Assembly: GCA_004194705.1 (NCBI GenBank)
Contig: SADC01001377.1
Location: 496,001 to 560,000, forward strand
Source of the DNA: Ditylenchus dipsaci
Taxonomy: Eukaryota; Nematoda; Chromadorea; Rhabditida; Anguinidae
Reading direction: 5' to 3'
Length of the DNA stretch: 64,000 nucleotides
The position numbers and the translations under genes were made by a program. The notes below the pieces were generated by a model. That model saw nothing but the letters and a program-made list of their open reading frames with translations, made no database searches and was not told where the DNA came from. Shown piece by piece: positions 12,847 through 24,130 of this stretch. The first letter of the stretch is position 1, and every line of letters starts with the position of its first letter.

Positions 12847-12948
12847 CAGTCGACTCCCTCTATAACGAACTCTCTCTATAACAAACTCTCTCCATAACGA
12901 GCACCTTAGACCGGTCCCCAGTGTGTTCGTTATAGAGGGAGTCGACTG
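12847..12948. mobile_element. Pogo/Tigger-like MITE, 102 bp
   Basis: Starts CAGTCGACTCCCTCTATAAC and ends in the exact inverted copy, with TA on both sides (12845-12846, 12949-12950). Inside are three tandem TATAACGA-type motifs. CAGTC ends with a TA duplication fit the pogo/Tigger branch of Tc1-mariner. Relatives are at 23560 and 53817. Confidence 0.85.
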
Positions 12949-13089
12949 TAAGTGTAAAATATAAATTCATATTTTCAAGCATATTTTAAATATTTAAATA
13001 TTAAAATATTGCATATTTTCCATAATTTGGTCAATTTTGACCAACCGACTCGACGCAGTAATTTTCCTGGAATTACGCAGAGGCGTAGC

Positions 13090-14340
13090 CAGAAAAATCT
13101 GACGGGGGACTAAGGGGGAGGGGGATAAACTAAAGGGGGAGATAAATATCGATTACCGACGGTGAAATGAATTTTTTTTTTTGAAATTTTTGATCAAAAT
13201 CGTCAATTTTCAGGACAAAAGTTTCTGGAAATTCGACTCATACCAAATCTCATCCTGAATCCGAATCCGTTGAGATCAGATCAAATAATTTTACGGGCTG
13301 ATATATAAGCTATTTTGAGTACATAGACCAGGAATTTGGCACCATTTAGCTATTTTAGTAACTGGTGACATAAAGTTCGGAATGGACTTTTGAACTAATT
13401 TTTAGCAATAAAATTTATTCAAAAATATTCCAAAATAGAGGTTTGTAGGCCTTTCCTTCCTCTTTCGATTGGTATTTACACTTAGATTGATTATTTCGGA
13501 TAAGTCACCATTTGGCTCCAAACACTTGGCAGGTCACTTTTAGAAGTTTACCAGCGTTTTCATCACTTTCAGTTATCAAATTTTTTATTGAATTTGAGCG
13601 TAACGGCAACATCTTATCACCATGTTGTAGCGCAACTCAAGAGCTATAATCCATGTCGCAGAATGATTTTTGAAAACTGCATGTTGAGATATGCCTTTTT
13701 GGAAAAAATCAATTTCCTTAAAAAATGACAAAAATCCAACTTTTTCAAATTTTCGAATTTTGTCATTTTTTAAGGAAATTGATTTTTCCAAAAAGGCATA
13801 TCTCAACATGCAGTTTTCAAAAAATCATTCTGCGACATGGATTTTATAGCTCTTGAGTTGCGCTACAACATGGTGATAAGATGTTGCCGTTACGCTCAAA
13901 ATTCAATAAAAAATTTGTAACTGAAAGTGATGAAAAACGCTGGTAAACTTCTAAAAGTGCCTGCCAAGTGTTTGGAGCCAAATGGTGACTTATCCGAAAT
14001 AATCAATCTAAGTGTAATATACAATCGAAAGAGAAGGAAAGGCCTACAAACCCTATGTTTGGATATTTTTGAGGGAATAATTTTATTGCTAAAAATTAGT
14101 TCAAAAGTCCATTCCGAACTTTATGGTCACCAGTTTAGATATCTGTCTATAAAAGATATTTCGATCTGATCTCAACGGAATTCGATTGGGATGATTTCGG
14201 TTGTCAGGGTCGACTTTTCAGAAACTTTTGTCCTGAAAATTGACGATTCTGATCAACAATTTTGAAAAAAAATTCATTGACCGTCGGTAATGATGGCCGT
14301 TCGGAGGGGGGGGGCTAAAGCTCTCAGGGGCTAATGCCCT
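13090..14340. repeat. 1.2-kb fold-back repeat
   Basis: Arms of about 600 bases. TTACCGACGGTGAAATGAAT near 13155 is mirrored near 14265-14290, GTTGAGATCAGATC near 13268 near 14160-14175, and the innermost arms meet near 13745 with almost no loop. The arms have drifted (substitutions, small gaps), so it is old. The apparent open frames at 13585-13809 and 13927-14169 are strand copies of each other and not genes. A sequence similar to its core occurs near 51090-51235. Confidence 0.88.
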
Positions 14341-14884
14341 CCGAGAGGTATTTTCCCTTAACCGTTCGAGTTTTATAGTGTTTTTAATTAACAACTTTTT
14401 TCGAAAAGTGGGAGGTTGGAATAGAGTGTGGCGGTCAAATTTACTTTTTTGTGGGGCAATTTATTTTTTGGCGAATTTACTACCCCTGTCAGAAAATTTC
14501 TGTGGCAAAATTCAAATTTGTCCCAAAAAAGAGAAAAGTTTGTCCCATGAAAAAGTAAGTTCGCCCCCAAAAAGTATAGTGCCCAAGAAAATGTGATAAA
14601 TCACCAAAATGACCCTGAAAATTCTAAAATGACCATCCATTTTTAAGGAGTGGGATGCAGTTTTTTTGATAAAATTCAAACTTTTAATGAGAACGTGTTT
14701 AGTAATGTTTTTTAAGCAGAAAAAAGGAGTTCGGTGTGTTTTCGAGTATGAGAACTAAGAAGTATCTTTCAAGCATAAAAAATTGACTTGCTCCCCTTGT
14801 TGTTTTCGAAGACTTTTTGTATAATTTATTTTTGTTGAATTTTTTGACCCAAAACTCGAAATTTTTTCGTTCATGAAAATGCTT

Positions 14885-15025
14885 GCGTTAGCTGTATTGG
14901 CGCTAGTAGCGAATACCACCCCCCCCCCCTCCAAGAATCCGACCTTTTAAAATTACTGTACCCCCCCCCCAAAACAGCTACTCTTATACCCCCCCCAACC
15001 TCGTACTGGCTTTACCCCCCCCCAA
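14885..15025. repeat. Poly-C repeat end of the CGCTAGTAGCG family
   Basis: GGCGCTAGTAGCGAATACC followed by long C runs and ATCCGACCTTTT. This is the same left end as the complete element at 17952-18193. Poly-G counterparts ending in CCAGTAGCGTCA lie at 15770-15870, so 14890-15870 may be one larger or interrupted copy. No target duplication was found. Confidence 0.55.
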
Positions 15026-15349
15026 AAAGATCAAGATTTAGGAGTGGTCAAAACATATTTCTAACAATAATTTCGCCATAAAAGGTCAGAAAAGCAATTA
15101 AAATAGGGTTCAAGGGCTGTTGGAGGGAAGACAAAACAGGGCCACTTCTATAGTGCCTATAAAGTACCAAAAGTATTATTCTCTTAGCGTTGAATCACTT
15201 TCAAACCCAGCCACCTTGTGTCACGTAAAAGTATAACTACTCGTAAGATCGGACCGATCAGCCGGTGATCCTGATGTGTCGGTAAAATTGGACGGCTGAG
15301 CCCGGCTCGTAGCCCCAGGCCTGAAGAGGGAAACCTTTTCGGTCGTAAA

Positions 15350-15720
15350 ATCAAAGATGTGAACATAGTTTTGAATACTGGGGCCTACAGCATAAATAAC
15401 TCTGTATCATGTTTTTCAGCATCCAGAGTCGCTTTCGAGTGATTTGTGTCAAGTATGTGGGTGCGCATCTCAACTCCAACCCCCAAGCCCCTGCGCCCCC
15501 GAAGGGGCGCAGGGGGCTTGAGAGTTAGAGATGCGCGCACGCACTTACCTATAGACATGATTCCGAGAAGTACACTTGATCATAAATGCATATAGAGTCT
15601 ATTTTTGCCACGGCCCGAGTTGAAAAACACTCCGTAAAGCAGCCTAAAAAAAAGTGCCCGTATTATTCCTTCCCCTCCCAACACAGCCCATAATCCCTTT
15701 TAAACTGCTTTTCTGGTCCC
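15350..15720. repeat. Dispersed GC-hairpin repeat, copy 3
   Basis: The longest copy. Left block TGTGAACATAGTTTTGAATA, then AGTCGCTTTCGAGTGATTTG, the GC hairpin with CCCCGAAGGGG loop near 15496-15507, CACTTACCTATAGACATGAT, and the tail TTCCTTCCCCTCCCAACACA. The same tail ends the copies near 56750 and 57670. No gene. Confidence 0.75.
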
Positions 15721-15769
15721 TCATGCAAAATATTGCATAAAAAATGGTTTTAGACACTCCCAAAAGTCG

Positions 15770-15870
15770 GTTTTGGGGGGGGGGTAATACACGTAGGTCC
15801 GATTTTTGGGGGGGTATAAGAAAGTAGCTTTTTTGGGGGGGGGGGGTATAAGCCAGTAGCGTCAATTTTA
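15770..15870. repeat. Poly-G repeat end of the CGCTAGTAGCG family
   Basis: Three blocks of G runs, each followed by GTA or TAT, ending CCAGTAGCGTCA. It is the mirror of the poly-C end at 14885. A similar poly-G stretch is at 50075-50140. Confidence 0.5.
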
Positions 15871-16974
15871 ATGACACGATAGTGTGGGTCCATCATTTTC
15901 GCATTTATCCATCAGCCTATCAAAATGTGGAGAGACGTCAAGAAAGTGGTGTAAACAATTCCACAAACAAAAAAATAAATGCAAAAGTATCGAAGTAAGT
16001 ACGACATACTAAAAAATTAAAACTAAAGCCAAATAGCTTGTCAATAGCAGTCACTTGCTGCCAACAAATTAATTCGGTTGATTAGTAGAAAAAAACATAA
16101 GACGAAAAAAACAAAGCAGACCAATTAAAGCAATCTTTCACACAAACAATTCTTCAAACACCAGTGGCTACCGAAAGATAGTTTCATCTTCGCCAATAAT
16201 CCATCCATTTTCTTGCCTCCCTTCCCGAGAATTGCTACTCAGCGCCCAAAAAGACTCTAAGAGAAAGGTAAAAGAAAACAGAATCAACCACAGGACAACA
16301 TACGTAACCAGAAAACTCTGCAATAACAACGGCAATCATCAGGGTGTTACAGGGTAGTCACCAAAAATTAATTTTTTCCCAATTTCCTGCAAATTTATTT
16401 ACCCTTAATTTATTTATCCCTCAGATTTATGAACATTATCACTAGGGTAAGACCCTGCCCGTTTTATTAAATAAAAAGGATTACGAATTTTGGGGAGAGA
16501 AAACTTTTGAGGGTGTATGTCGAAGGAGCTATAAGAAAAATTGATACCGAGAGGAGGGAATGCTAGTAATCATGACTCAACGCTCCCACTTTCTTTCCCA
16601 GATACTTCTTTTGCTTGTGCTGCCTCCATGCCGTCTAAATTGCACAAATGTCCGATGGATACTAGCCAAATACCAAACAAGGTGGCAATATGATTTTGTC
16701 TTCAGCATGATAAACAAGTGGTTATGCTGCTTAACAACAAGAACCTGGGTGGTTTATAGACGGCATGAAGAAGGTGGGTAGCTAGAGGTCCCCGATGTAG
16801 AAACTTTGAAAAACTCTAATTACAATTTTGTGACTGATCTTAGGGCGCAAAATTATGACAGGTACCAAATTAGCAGGGGTCAACTTATTTGATTTCATTG
16901 AAAAAAATTAAAATCACCTCAATACTTGATTTGATTACTGAATTCGATATTGTTTTGATCAAAATTTTCTATAC

Positions 16975-17137
16975 TACCGTATAACCTCTAATAATCCCCA
17001 CCCTCTAATAAACCTTTTGTTTTTCACAATTTTTTGACTAGGATTTCAGAGTAAAGGCCATCTTCGATTTAAAATTCCTAAATTTTCATCGGTTGAAAAT
17101 TAATCCGCTATGGGGGATTGGTAGAGGTTATACGGTA
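16975..17137. mobile_element. TACCGTA-ended MITE, copy A
   Basis: Starts TACCGTATAACCTCTAATAA and ends with the inverted GAGGTTATACGGTA. A TA target duplication is likely, as the ends begin and finish in TA. There is no coding sequence. The family recurs at 17672, 17853, 38647 and 40153, with single ends near 22564 and 37493. Confidence 0.75.
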
Positions 17138-17671
17138 ATTATTCTTATCAATAGTCATATGCTGTATCTAAAATAGCCTTTCTGTTTTAATATTGCCCTT
17201 GATCTGCCCCATTATTCATGAGCTCTACCAACTTCGCTTTTTTTTAATTTCTGGAGACTGACTTTAAAAAAAATAGCTGTTGTAAAACGCAAAAGGTTTC
17301 TAAATCGTTTGCATGCTCACCCTGTAGAACAGAAAAATAGATTTTGATCTGCTGAAAATACAAACCAACACAAACAGAAATAGAGATTTTATCAATCGCG
17401 CAGCAGCAGCCAAAGGGCAGGTTTTGTCATATTTATTTGCTCAATCACGTTTCGTGCTGCAGTGACTGCAACAGCTATAAGTCGCTGAGATCCTGCATTT
17501 GAGAGGGAAGTCAACTGCTCAAATATATATATCAGCGTGTGTGTTTGAAATCAATCTTTTTGATGAATGAAAAAACATATAAAAGGTTGTTTGCAATATG
17601 TGTTTGCGGTTTGTTTGGTGCAATTGCTTTTGGAATATATAATCGAAATATTATATTATTTGGAAATGATG

Positions 17672-17792
17672 ATACCGTAGCCCGAAGCTACTAATTATTA
17701 ACCACCCTCTTGGTGGGAGAGGTCTAGAATTAGAGAGGGGCTACATTAGAAGGGCTACAATAAGAGAGAGGAGCTACTATTAGAGCAAATAC
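17672..17792. mobile_element. TACCGTA-ended MITE, copy B
   Basis: About 120 bases between TACCGTAGCCCGAAGC and CAAATACGGTA, with inverted copies of the CTCTAATT/AATTAGAG motif inside. Confidence 0.65.
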
Positions 17793-17852
17793 GGTAGCTG
17801 ACACTAAAAACTGGTGTTTTGACTGGCAATAAGACTAAAATCTGCAACCGCA

Positions 17853-18362
17853 TACCGTATATCTCGATAAGAAGGCCTCTCTAATAGAAGGCCCCTCTCT
17901 AATAGAAGGCCCCCCTTGAGGACCTATATATCAGCCTAGAAAAAGAAATTCGGCGCTAGTAGCGAATACCCCCCCCAAGCATCCGACCTTTTAAAAATTG
18001 CTGTAACTACCCCTGCAAACAACAAGTTTAGGCTTAGCCCTTAGGCTTGGGGTAGGCCAGCGTACGGAAGTTATGACTAATGAAGAGTTTGCGCACATTT
18101 TCCGGGTCTGGGACATATATTTGGTACTTTTTACTGAAGTAAAAAAAGTGAAAATCGTTGGGGGGGGGGGGGGGGGTATTCGCTACTAGCGTCAGAAATT
18201 CGCAAATCTGTTTTTCGCGTTTTCTTAGTTAACACGAGCTCACCTGATTCCACTTTTAAAATTTTGTTGAGCACCCAAAAATCTAAAATCGAAATATTTT
18301 TTTTCCGACTTTTTTAGGGTTGAAAAATAGAAGGCCGGCCTTCTAATAAAGAATATACGGTA
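17853..18362. mobile_element. TACCGTA-ended element, copy C, with a nested insertion
   Basis: Begins TACCGTATATCTCGATAA and ends AATAAAGAATATACGGTA. AGAAGGCC motifs near both ends are in inverted order. A complete second element (17952-18193) is inserted in it, and without that insertion it would be about 260 bases. Confidence 0.75.
17952..18193. mobile_element. 242-bp MITE with 8-bp target duplication, poly-C/poly-G flanked
   Basis: Ends GGCGCTAGTAGCGAATACCC and, inverted, GGGTATTCGCTACTAGCGTC. The 8 bases AGAAATTC are directly outside both ends (17944-17951, 18194-18201). The 8-bp duplication points to a hAT-mobilised element. Just inside the ends are a C run on the left and a longer G run on the right. 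It is inserted in the TACCGTA element 17853-18362. Confidence 0.85.
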
Positions 18363-18459
18363 TTTCTAATTTCATCACGCTTTTGGAAGACGCTTGGCTT
18401 TTTCTCAGTTTCTTTCTTCTTTTTAAGCTTGAAACTTGTCGTAAGCTTAGCTTACGACA

Positions 18460-18745
18460 AATGTGCCCTTTCCGGGCACAATGTGCCCTTTTTCTTGATT
18501 TTCACAGTCGAAAAAAATATGTGCCCTTTTTAGGCACAATGTGCCCTTTCTAGGCACATATTTTGGCGCAAAATTTTATGTGCCCTTTCTAGGGCACATA
18601 TTTTTGATCCAAATTTATTGCCCTTTTTAGGGCATAATGTGCCCTTCTAGGGCACATATTTTTTGATCCAAATTTATGTGCCCTTTTCAGGCACATTATC
18701 CGAAAAATGTGCCCTTTCTAAGACAAAATGTGCCCTTTTGTTTTA
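18460..18745. repeat. Left array of TGTGCCCT-AGGGCACA palindromes
   Basis: Around a dozen short palindromes of TGTGCCCTTT...AGGGCACA, separated by ATTTT-rich spacers of variable length. The inverted array in the other arm (20818-21050) has a similar number. Confidence 0.85.
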
Positions 18746-20016
18746 AAAATATTTTTTTCCAAATTTTTTGATCATTAGTGTTTTTTATAGTTTTTATTTA
18801 TATTTCGGCCTATATATGGTTGAAATAGTTCACAGTAAAAATACTTTAACAATCACGGTAAATATCAGTGTTTTGCATGCAAATTAACAATTTCTAGGTC
18901 ATTATTTCGTTGCTTTAAAGCAGCTCTTTTTAGCAGCAAACCGCAGTTGATCCATAGTTGATTTTACCAAAACCAAGTTATGGTAAAATCAAGTATCTTC
19001 TTATACTCAAAAATTATCATATAAAACATTATTTTACTCTTATCACACCATCTTCGGCATGCTCGAGTTAGTCCAGAAGACGGGCTTGGAACCCGAAAAA
19101 TGTAAAAAAATCTTTTGATCCAAGTGGACGACCACTTGTTTGTTGCACGCAGGTGGTCGTACCCGAATTGGGAACTCAGTTAGTGTAGTGAGTAAGAATA
19201 AGAGTAAATAATGTTTTATATGATAAATTTTGGGTATTAGGAGATAGTTGATTTACCAAAACTTGATTTTGGTAAAATTAACTATGGATCAAATGCGGTT
19301 GGTTAATAAAAAATGTTTAATCAACAAGTGAACTTTTCAAGACGAAGGTATAAAAATATTTCCATCTAACTGAGTACCGATACCTGGTCAGCGCCTGGTT
19401 CTGGGTACTCCCCACATGGCCACTCTCACCTAGATATCTCCACCTGGGCAATCCCTCTTGATTACCCTGAAGTTATATCTGGTTACAGAACGGTTCACGG
19501 TGACTGAACCTGCTGGTTTGGAAAAGCAAAATATTGTCAGACATTACAAGTTCTGAAAAAATGCCCCTTCAGAATACGTAAATATTCTCATGGGTCAGTT
19601 TTGGGTCAGAAATTCCCATTTTGGTATTGTCAAACCGTGTTCAGCTCATGATTTTAGGTAGGAAAGTATGATTTGATTTAAATTTTCACCATGATTTAGA
19701 ATTTCGGGTCCTGGACGTAGATACCCATGAGGGTGGATACATACCCTCGAGGGTGTGTGTGAGGTCAAACTTGGGAATAACATGACTTCAAGAAAAATAT
19801 ACCCTGAAAAACATACCCCAAATAACCTCCCTCATATAACCCGGTATTACAGGGGGGGATTGTTATTACAGGAGGGGGTTACTTGGCGGTTTTTACGTTC
19901 GCAACCGCATGCGCTTTGCTGCTAAAAAAGAGCTGCTTTAAAGCAACGAAATAATGACCTAGAAATGAAAATGCTCAATTTGCATGCAAAACACTGATAT
20001 TTACCGTGACTATTAA

Positions 20017-20706
20017 AGGCATGCTCGCCGTTAGGGTTGACGGCGGTCGCGGTGCGGTCTTTTTTGGAAGGCTGTGTTAACCAATTTTTTGATTAGTTTT
20101 TAGATTCTGTTTTTACCGTTCTGTTCAGCATGAAAAAAGAGCGCGGTATTTAGAATAATGACGACCACCCCATAAATTGTTCAGTGATTAAAATGCGTTT
20201 GCGCAGCCAAAAAAAGTTTTTTGGAGTGGCCGAAAAAAACATATTTTTGTTGCGCCAACGCGTTTAATCACTGAGTCAATTTAAAGACCGCGCCTCTTTT
20301 TTCATGCTTAACAGAACGGTAAAAACAAAATCTAAAAACTAATCAAAAATTGGTTAACACAGCCTTCCAAAAAAAGACCGCACCGCGACCGCCGTCAACC
20401 CTATTGGCCGCCGATGAAATATTTGAAAGGCGAGTACCAGGTCGATTCAAACGAGAATTAATTTGACTTAATTTAGAAAAGTCGAAGAAAATTCTTGAAC
20501 CTCCAGTGGAATCGAACCGACGACCAACTTTCGCAGTCCGCCGACTCCATCCCACTAGGTGACCAATTCTATCGAATGGAAGAGTGCTTTTGATTACTTA
20601 TTTCCCACAGGGCACTCAACTTAAATTATTTTAAAATAATTCTTGTTTGAATTGACCTGCTACCCGCCTTTCCAAAAAATATTCCATCGGCGACGAACAT
20701 GCCCCT
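20017..20706. mobile_element. TTAA-flanked element, copy 2, inside the 2.6-kb fold-back
   Basis: Starts AGGCATGCTCGCCG after TTAA (20013-20016) and ends with inverted CGAACATGCCCCT before TTAA (20707-20710). The other arm of the host fold-back (about 18835-18850) reads straight through with a single TTAA, which proves insertion at TTAA with duplication. It carries a further nested fold-back at 20034-20403. Confidence 0.88.
20034..20403. mobile_element. TAGGGTTG-ended fold-back, nested copy
   Basis: Arms run from TAGGGTTGACGGCGGTCGCG to its inverted copy at about 20383-20402, with the arms meeting near 20220. The TAGGGTTG end is shared with fold-backs at 46556 and 57774. Bases next to the ends are consistent with a TA or TTA duplication. 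Confidence 0.75.
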
Positions 20707-21059
20707 TTAAAGTATTTTTACTGTAACTATTTCAACCATGTATAGGCCGAAATAAATAAAAAACTATAAAAAACACTAATGATCAAAAAATTTGGAAAAA
20801 AATATTTTTAAAAACAAAAGGGCACATTTTGTCTTAGAAAGGGCACATTTTCCGATAATGTGCCCTAAAAAGGCACATAAAATTGGATCAAAAAATATGT
20901 GCCCTAGAAAGGGCACATTATGCCCTAAAAAGGCACATAAATTTTGCGCCAAAATATGTGCCCTTTTAGGGAACATTGTGCCCTTTGTAGGGCACATATT
21001 TTTTAAAAAATTCGATGTGCCCTGAAATGTGCCCTTTAGGGCACATTTGTCGAACCCTG

Positions 21060-22560
21060 GTAAGCTATCAAATAAAAAAATCGGGAATTTTCCAAAATAA
21101 TGAGAAACTTTCAAAAAATTGTAGACTGCCTTATTTGTCTAGTTTTTATGGACGCTAGGACTGTTTTTGTCAGTCTTTTTAATTTTCTGTTTCATAATAA
21201 TAAAAAAAAGCTCAGACTCGCTTGGCTACTTTGACGAGACTGTCGCTTTACCATTTTGTAGTCCGGGAAACACATTTGAGCCCGCTCTAACATATGATGG
21301 TCGCCATTTAAAATGTTTCTTTAGAAAAAACCTTTCCAAATTCTTTTTAGTACTTCGCATTCCTGACGACATTTTGGCTACTATAGTTGCTTGGATAAAA
21401 TTTTCTGTAAGAGGCCCATCATTGTAATATACCAATATTTAAAGAAATTAAGAAAAGAAAAAACCCGACAGAAACTGTCGTATCAAAAAATTTTATGACC
21501 AACAGGACAGACTGAATGGGCACACAAAAGTAAGTTCAAAAGGCAACAAAAATTGCAACGAAAACGTGCAACCCTCTAAACAAGTATATTTTGATCAAAC
21601 TAAGATTTATTAGTTGGCTAAATTAATTACAGACAAAAAGTTGTCCGTGTTGGTAGTTTTGATTCAGACAACCCTGCTAACAAGCAGTGAATTAGTAGAC
21701 TAGTAGCTAGCAGTGCGCCCAATCAATCAACGAGTTATTTTTGCAGCAACAACAACAACCAAAAAAGTAGTAAGAGCGGAAATCCCTACACATTGTCACC
21801 CCTGCGTCAAATGCAATATAATGGAATTAGCGGATACAAAAATGGCTTGCACCCATTAAAATGGGGCTTCGCAAGGGAAGAGATGGTGGGAAAGCATATG
21901 TTAATTGGGTTAAGGCCCAGTTTGCTCTCTTTCTCAGCCACAAAAAAGACACACACATAAAATATTAAAAAAATGAAAAGAATATCATCAGAGATTCATA
22001 GTATCTACTTTCATTTGCAATAGAAGATAATAAACAATAATTAAAAAGAACATAATTGTTTAGGTCGGGATAGTAAATCCTCCAAATTAAATATATCAGC
22101 ATCAAAAGCTTGTTGAATTTTTTACAGTAGATCTACTTTCAATATAATGGCACTCCGAAATATTTTGATCCATAACTCTTACAAAGTCGCATTCACATGG
22201 ATTGTCGAGACTAGTGTAAGGTAGGGGCAAGGTGGTTTGTACAAAACCGCCCTGCAATCCAAAAGTCACTTAAAACATGACTTGCACTCATAACATTTCG
22301 TCCACAACACACATGTACCTCATTCATATTCGTGCCAAATCTTGGCGCGAAAACTACCCACAAGCGTTTCATATGCTTTCACTATATTTCACCTCATTTC
22401 GCCTAAATAGCGAACACACTAATCATCTCTCGACATCATCCTCTTCCATTTTTAGCTATCAAATCTTGGGTGTCTGATGAGAAGTCTCGAGCTTGCAATT
22501 TTTTAAAAATTAGAAAAAAATTTACACACCAAGGCAGCTTTTTTAGGCACCATTAACACA
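21060..22560. other. No gene recognised
   Basis: The open frames at 21167-21427 (86 codons) and 22277-22477 show no domain, no codon pattern I trust and no flanking splice pattern that links them. The region near 22210-22480 is somewhat less AT-rich. A single TACCGTA MITE end is near 22564. Confidence 0.5.
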
Positions 22561-23225
22561 TATACCGTATTTTCTCTAATAAATGCGCTCTTTGAAATCG
22601 GATATTTTCTTTATTTATTTCTTGTCTTTTTACGCAAATTCGGCTATTGGTGCCTTTGCATGCTACATATCAAATATAGCTGGAAAACTGAGCTACATTT
22701 TTTGTATCTAAAATGATCCACGGCCCCCTAAAATTTGAATCATAGTGCAGTTCAAAAACAACAAAGCGCCAAGAATATTTTAGGTGAAATTCAAACTTTT
22801 AAACAAAAATTTATTTTTCTATTTTTTCCACAATTATAAAAGCGTGCTATTTTTACGTGCTATGTGGCCAAGAATGCCCTCCTTAACCACCTACACTTTC
22901 ACTCAAGATAGCCTTTTCTTGGGCAAGGCATCAGCAAATTTCTTCGAGATTTTGGCATCCTTTGTAACAAAGCGGAAAGGGTATCTGACGCACTCAATCT
23001 CTTAAAATATCACTCTGAGCCATTCGAACATGTCAGACCAGTGTTTGAAGTGGTTTCGGTACTTTTCGGTACGAGTAGCACCTCCTCATCTTCCGGGATA
23101 CACAATTGTATTGAAGAATGAATAAAAAAGAAAGCATCCAGGCTGGTTCGCCAGAAGTGTGAGACACCCCTGCTTAAATCAGTGTGGAAGTGTGTGCTTT
23201 GCCTAGCAAGTCAATGCCTACATAG

Positions 23226-23908
23226 TCTCACTCATACTCAACATGGACATCTTCTTTCAATTCATTGATATATTTCGGGAGGAGTGTTCAGATGCAGTCT
23301 TCCTCACTTTTTTTAATGCACTTGTTAGCAGGCACTTCCTTGTCCACTTGTCTGACATCAATTTATCACATCAGGTAAGACCACTTCCGTTTGTTGAATC
23401 CTTTCCTTTAACTTGTTGGTTGTATAGGTGATGGATGTGTGCAAACGTTTAAACGAGTCCATCGCTGTGTCCACATCAGAATCAAAGATAGACAGATTCT
23501 CTCAGCTGATCCAATCAGTAGTGATAGATTCGACTTTGAAGACAGATCCAGATTGCATACAGTCGAGTCTCGATTTAACGTACCCCCAATTTACGTACCC
23601 TTCGATTTAACGCACCCCTAGGGCCGGTCCCTCCAATAAAACTCCGTCAAATTTACCCCCGATATAACGTACCCCTCGATTTAACGTACCCCTAGGGCGG
23701 TCCCCAGGGTACGTTAAATCGAGACTCGACTGTATTCAAATGCATGATGTCATCTCCGCTCAGCAAGAAGAGAAGCAGCTCAGTTCACCAGCCTCGTTCT
23801 CATCTCCGTCCAAGTATCCAATGGTCAGCTCCTAGCCAGTCGTCTCCAGCATCCGTCCAGTTTCCAGCCAAGTGGTCTAAAGAAGCCAGTCATCCAAGAA
23901 TCTCCTGA
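23226..23908 (+). pseudogene. Short spliced gene interrupted by a pogo-like MITE
   Basis: Exon 1 (about 23226-23374; possible ATG at 23243) codes a hydrophobic helix-rich stretch with FREECSDAVFLTFFNALVSR. The intron is 23375-23427 (GTAAGA...GTATAG, 53 bases). Exon 2 from 23428 continues in frame with VMDVCKRLNESIA. At 23558 the frame runs into a 173-base MITE and stops after 18 further codons. Beyond the MITE the same frame resumes across a single TA and stays open to TGA at 23906-23908, with a Ser/Pro/Lys-rich tail. AATAAA follows at 23959-23964, so this is a real transcribed unit with a 3' end. I do not recognise the family. Upstream exons may lie before 23226 but were not secured. Whether the MITE allele is fixed is unknown. 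Confidence 0.6.
23560..23732. mobile_element. Pogo/Tigger-like MITE, 173 bp, in a coding exon
   Basis: Starts CAGTCGAGTCTCGATTTAAC and ends in the exact inverted copy, flanked by TA (23558-23559, 23733-23734). The inside is four or five degenerate tandem copies of GATTTAACGTACCCCT. The inverted ends look unmutated, so the insertion is probably young. Confidence 0.9.
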
Positions 23909-23958
23909 ATATCAATAGTCTCATGTGTCTCTGTGAAATGCATTGTTCATGTGTAATG

Positions 23959-23964
23959 AATAAA
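23959..23964 (+). promoter_or_regulatory. Polyadenylation signal AATAAA
   Basis: Lies 51 bases after the stop codon at 23906-23908, followed by a C/T-rich stretch. It supports a plus-strand gene ending here. Confidence 0.6.
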
Positions 23965-24130
23965 ACCCCCTTAACAATGTCTCTAGTGGGCTCCACTCTT
24001 AAAATATTTACTCTAGGGAAGATTTCGCAAAAGTGAGATTTGTAAATTAGCTTAGGTCATACGATTTGACAAAACGATATTGGCGAAACGAGATTTGACA
24101 AAAAAAAAAGTATTATGAAGTGAATTTAAC

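Larger units (their letters stand above)
18455..21052. mobile_element. 2.6-kb fold-back element with TGTGCCCT arrays in both arms
   Basis: Left arm from CGACAAATGTGCCC, right arm to GGGCACATTTGTCG. Each arm has an array of short palindromes (18460-18745 and 20818-21050), then an AT-rich block with GGTTGAAATAGTT, then GTCATTATTTCGTTGCTTTA. The right arm is interrupted by a TTAA element (20017-20706), and the uninterrupted left arm shows the empty site. The central part has its own inverted repeat (AAAATTATCATATAAAACAT near 19008, mirrored near 19210) and lacks a recognisable gene. The open frames at 20776-21114 and 20792-21025 are the two strands of the palindrome array. Confidence 0.85.

Noticed and set aside
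13585..14169. Pair of 74- and 80-codon open frames on opposite strands
   Set aside because: They are mirror copies in the arms of a fold-back and lack domains or splice context.
14885..15870. Single 985-bp element bounded by the poly-C and poly-G ends
   Set aside because: No target duplication joins the two ends, and a different repeat family lies between them.
16560..16781. 73-codon plus-strand open frame with hydrophobic N-terminus
   Set aside because: No recognisable domain, no splice sites, no polyA signal; codon use looks random.
18460..18745. Regularly spaced repeats resembling a CRISPR array
   Set aside because: The units are palindromic, spacers are short, AT-rich and alike, an inverted array exists in the other arm, and the DNA is eukaryotic.
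20776..21114. 112-codon minus-strand open frame with repeated MCPxKGT-type residues
   Set aside because: It is a translation of the TGTGCCCT palindrome array; both strands are open for the same reason.
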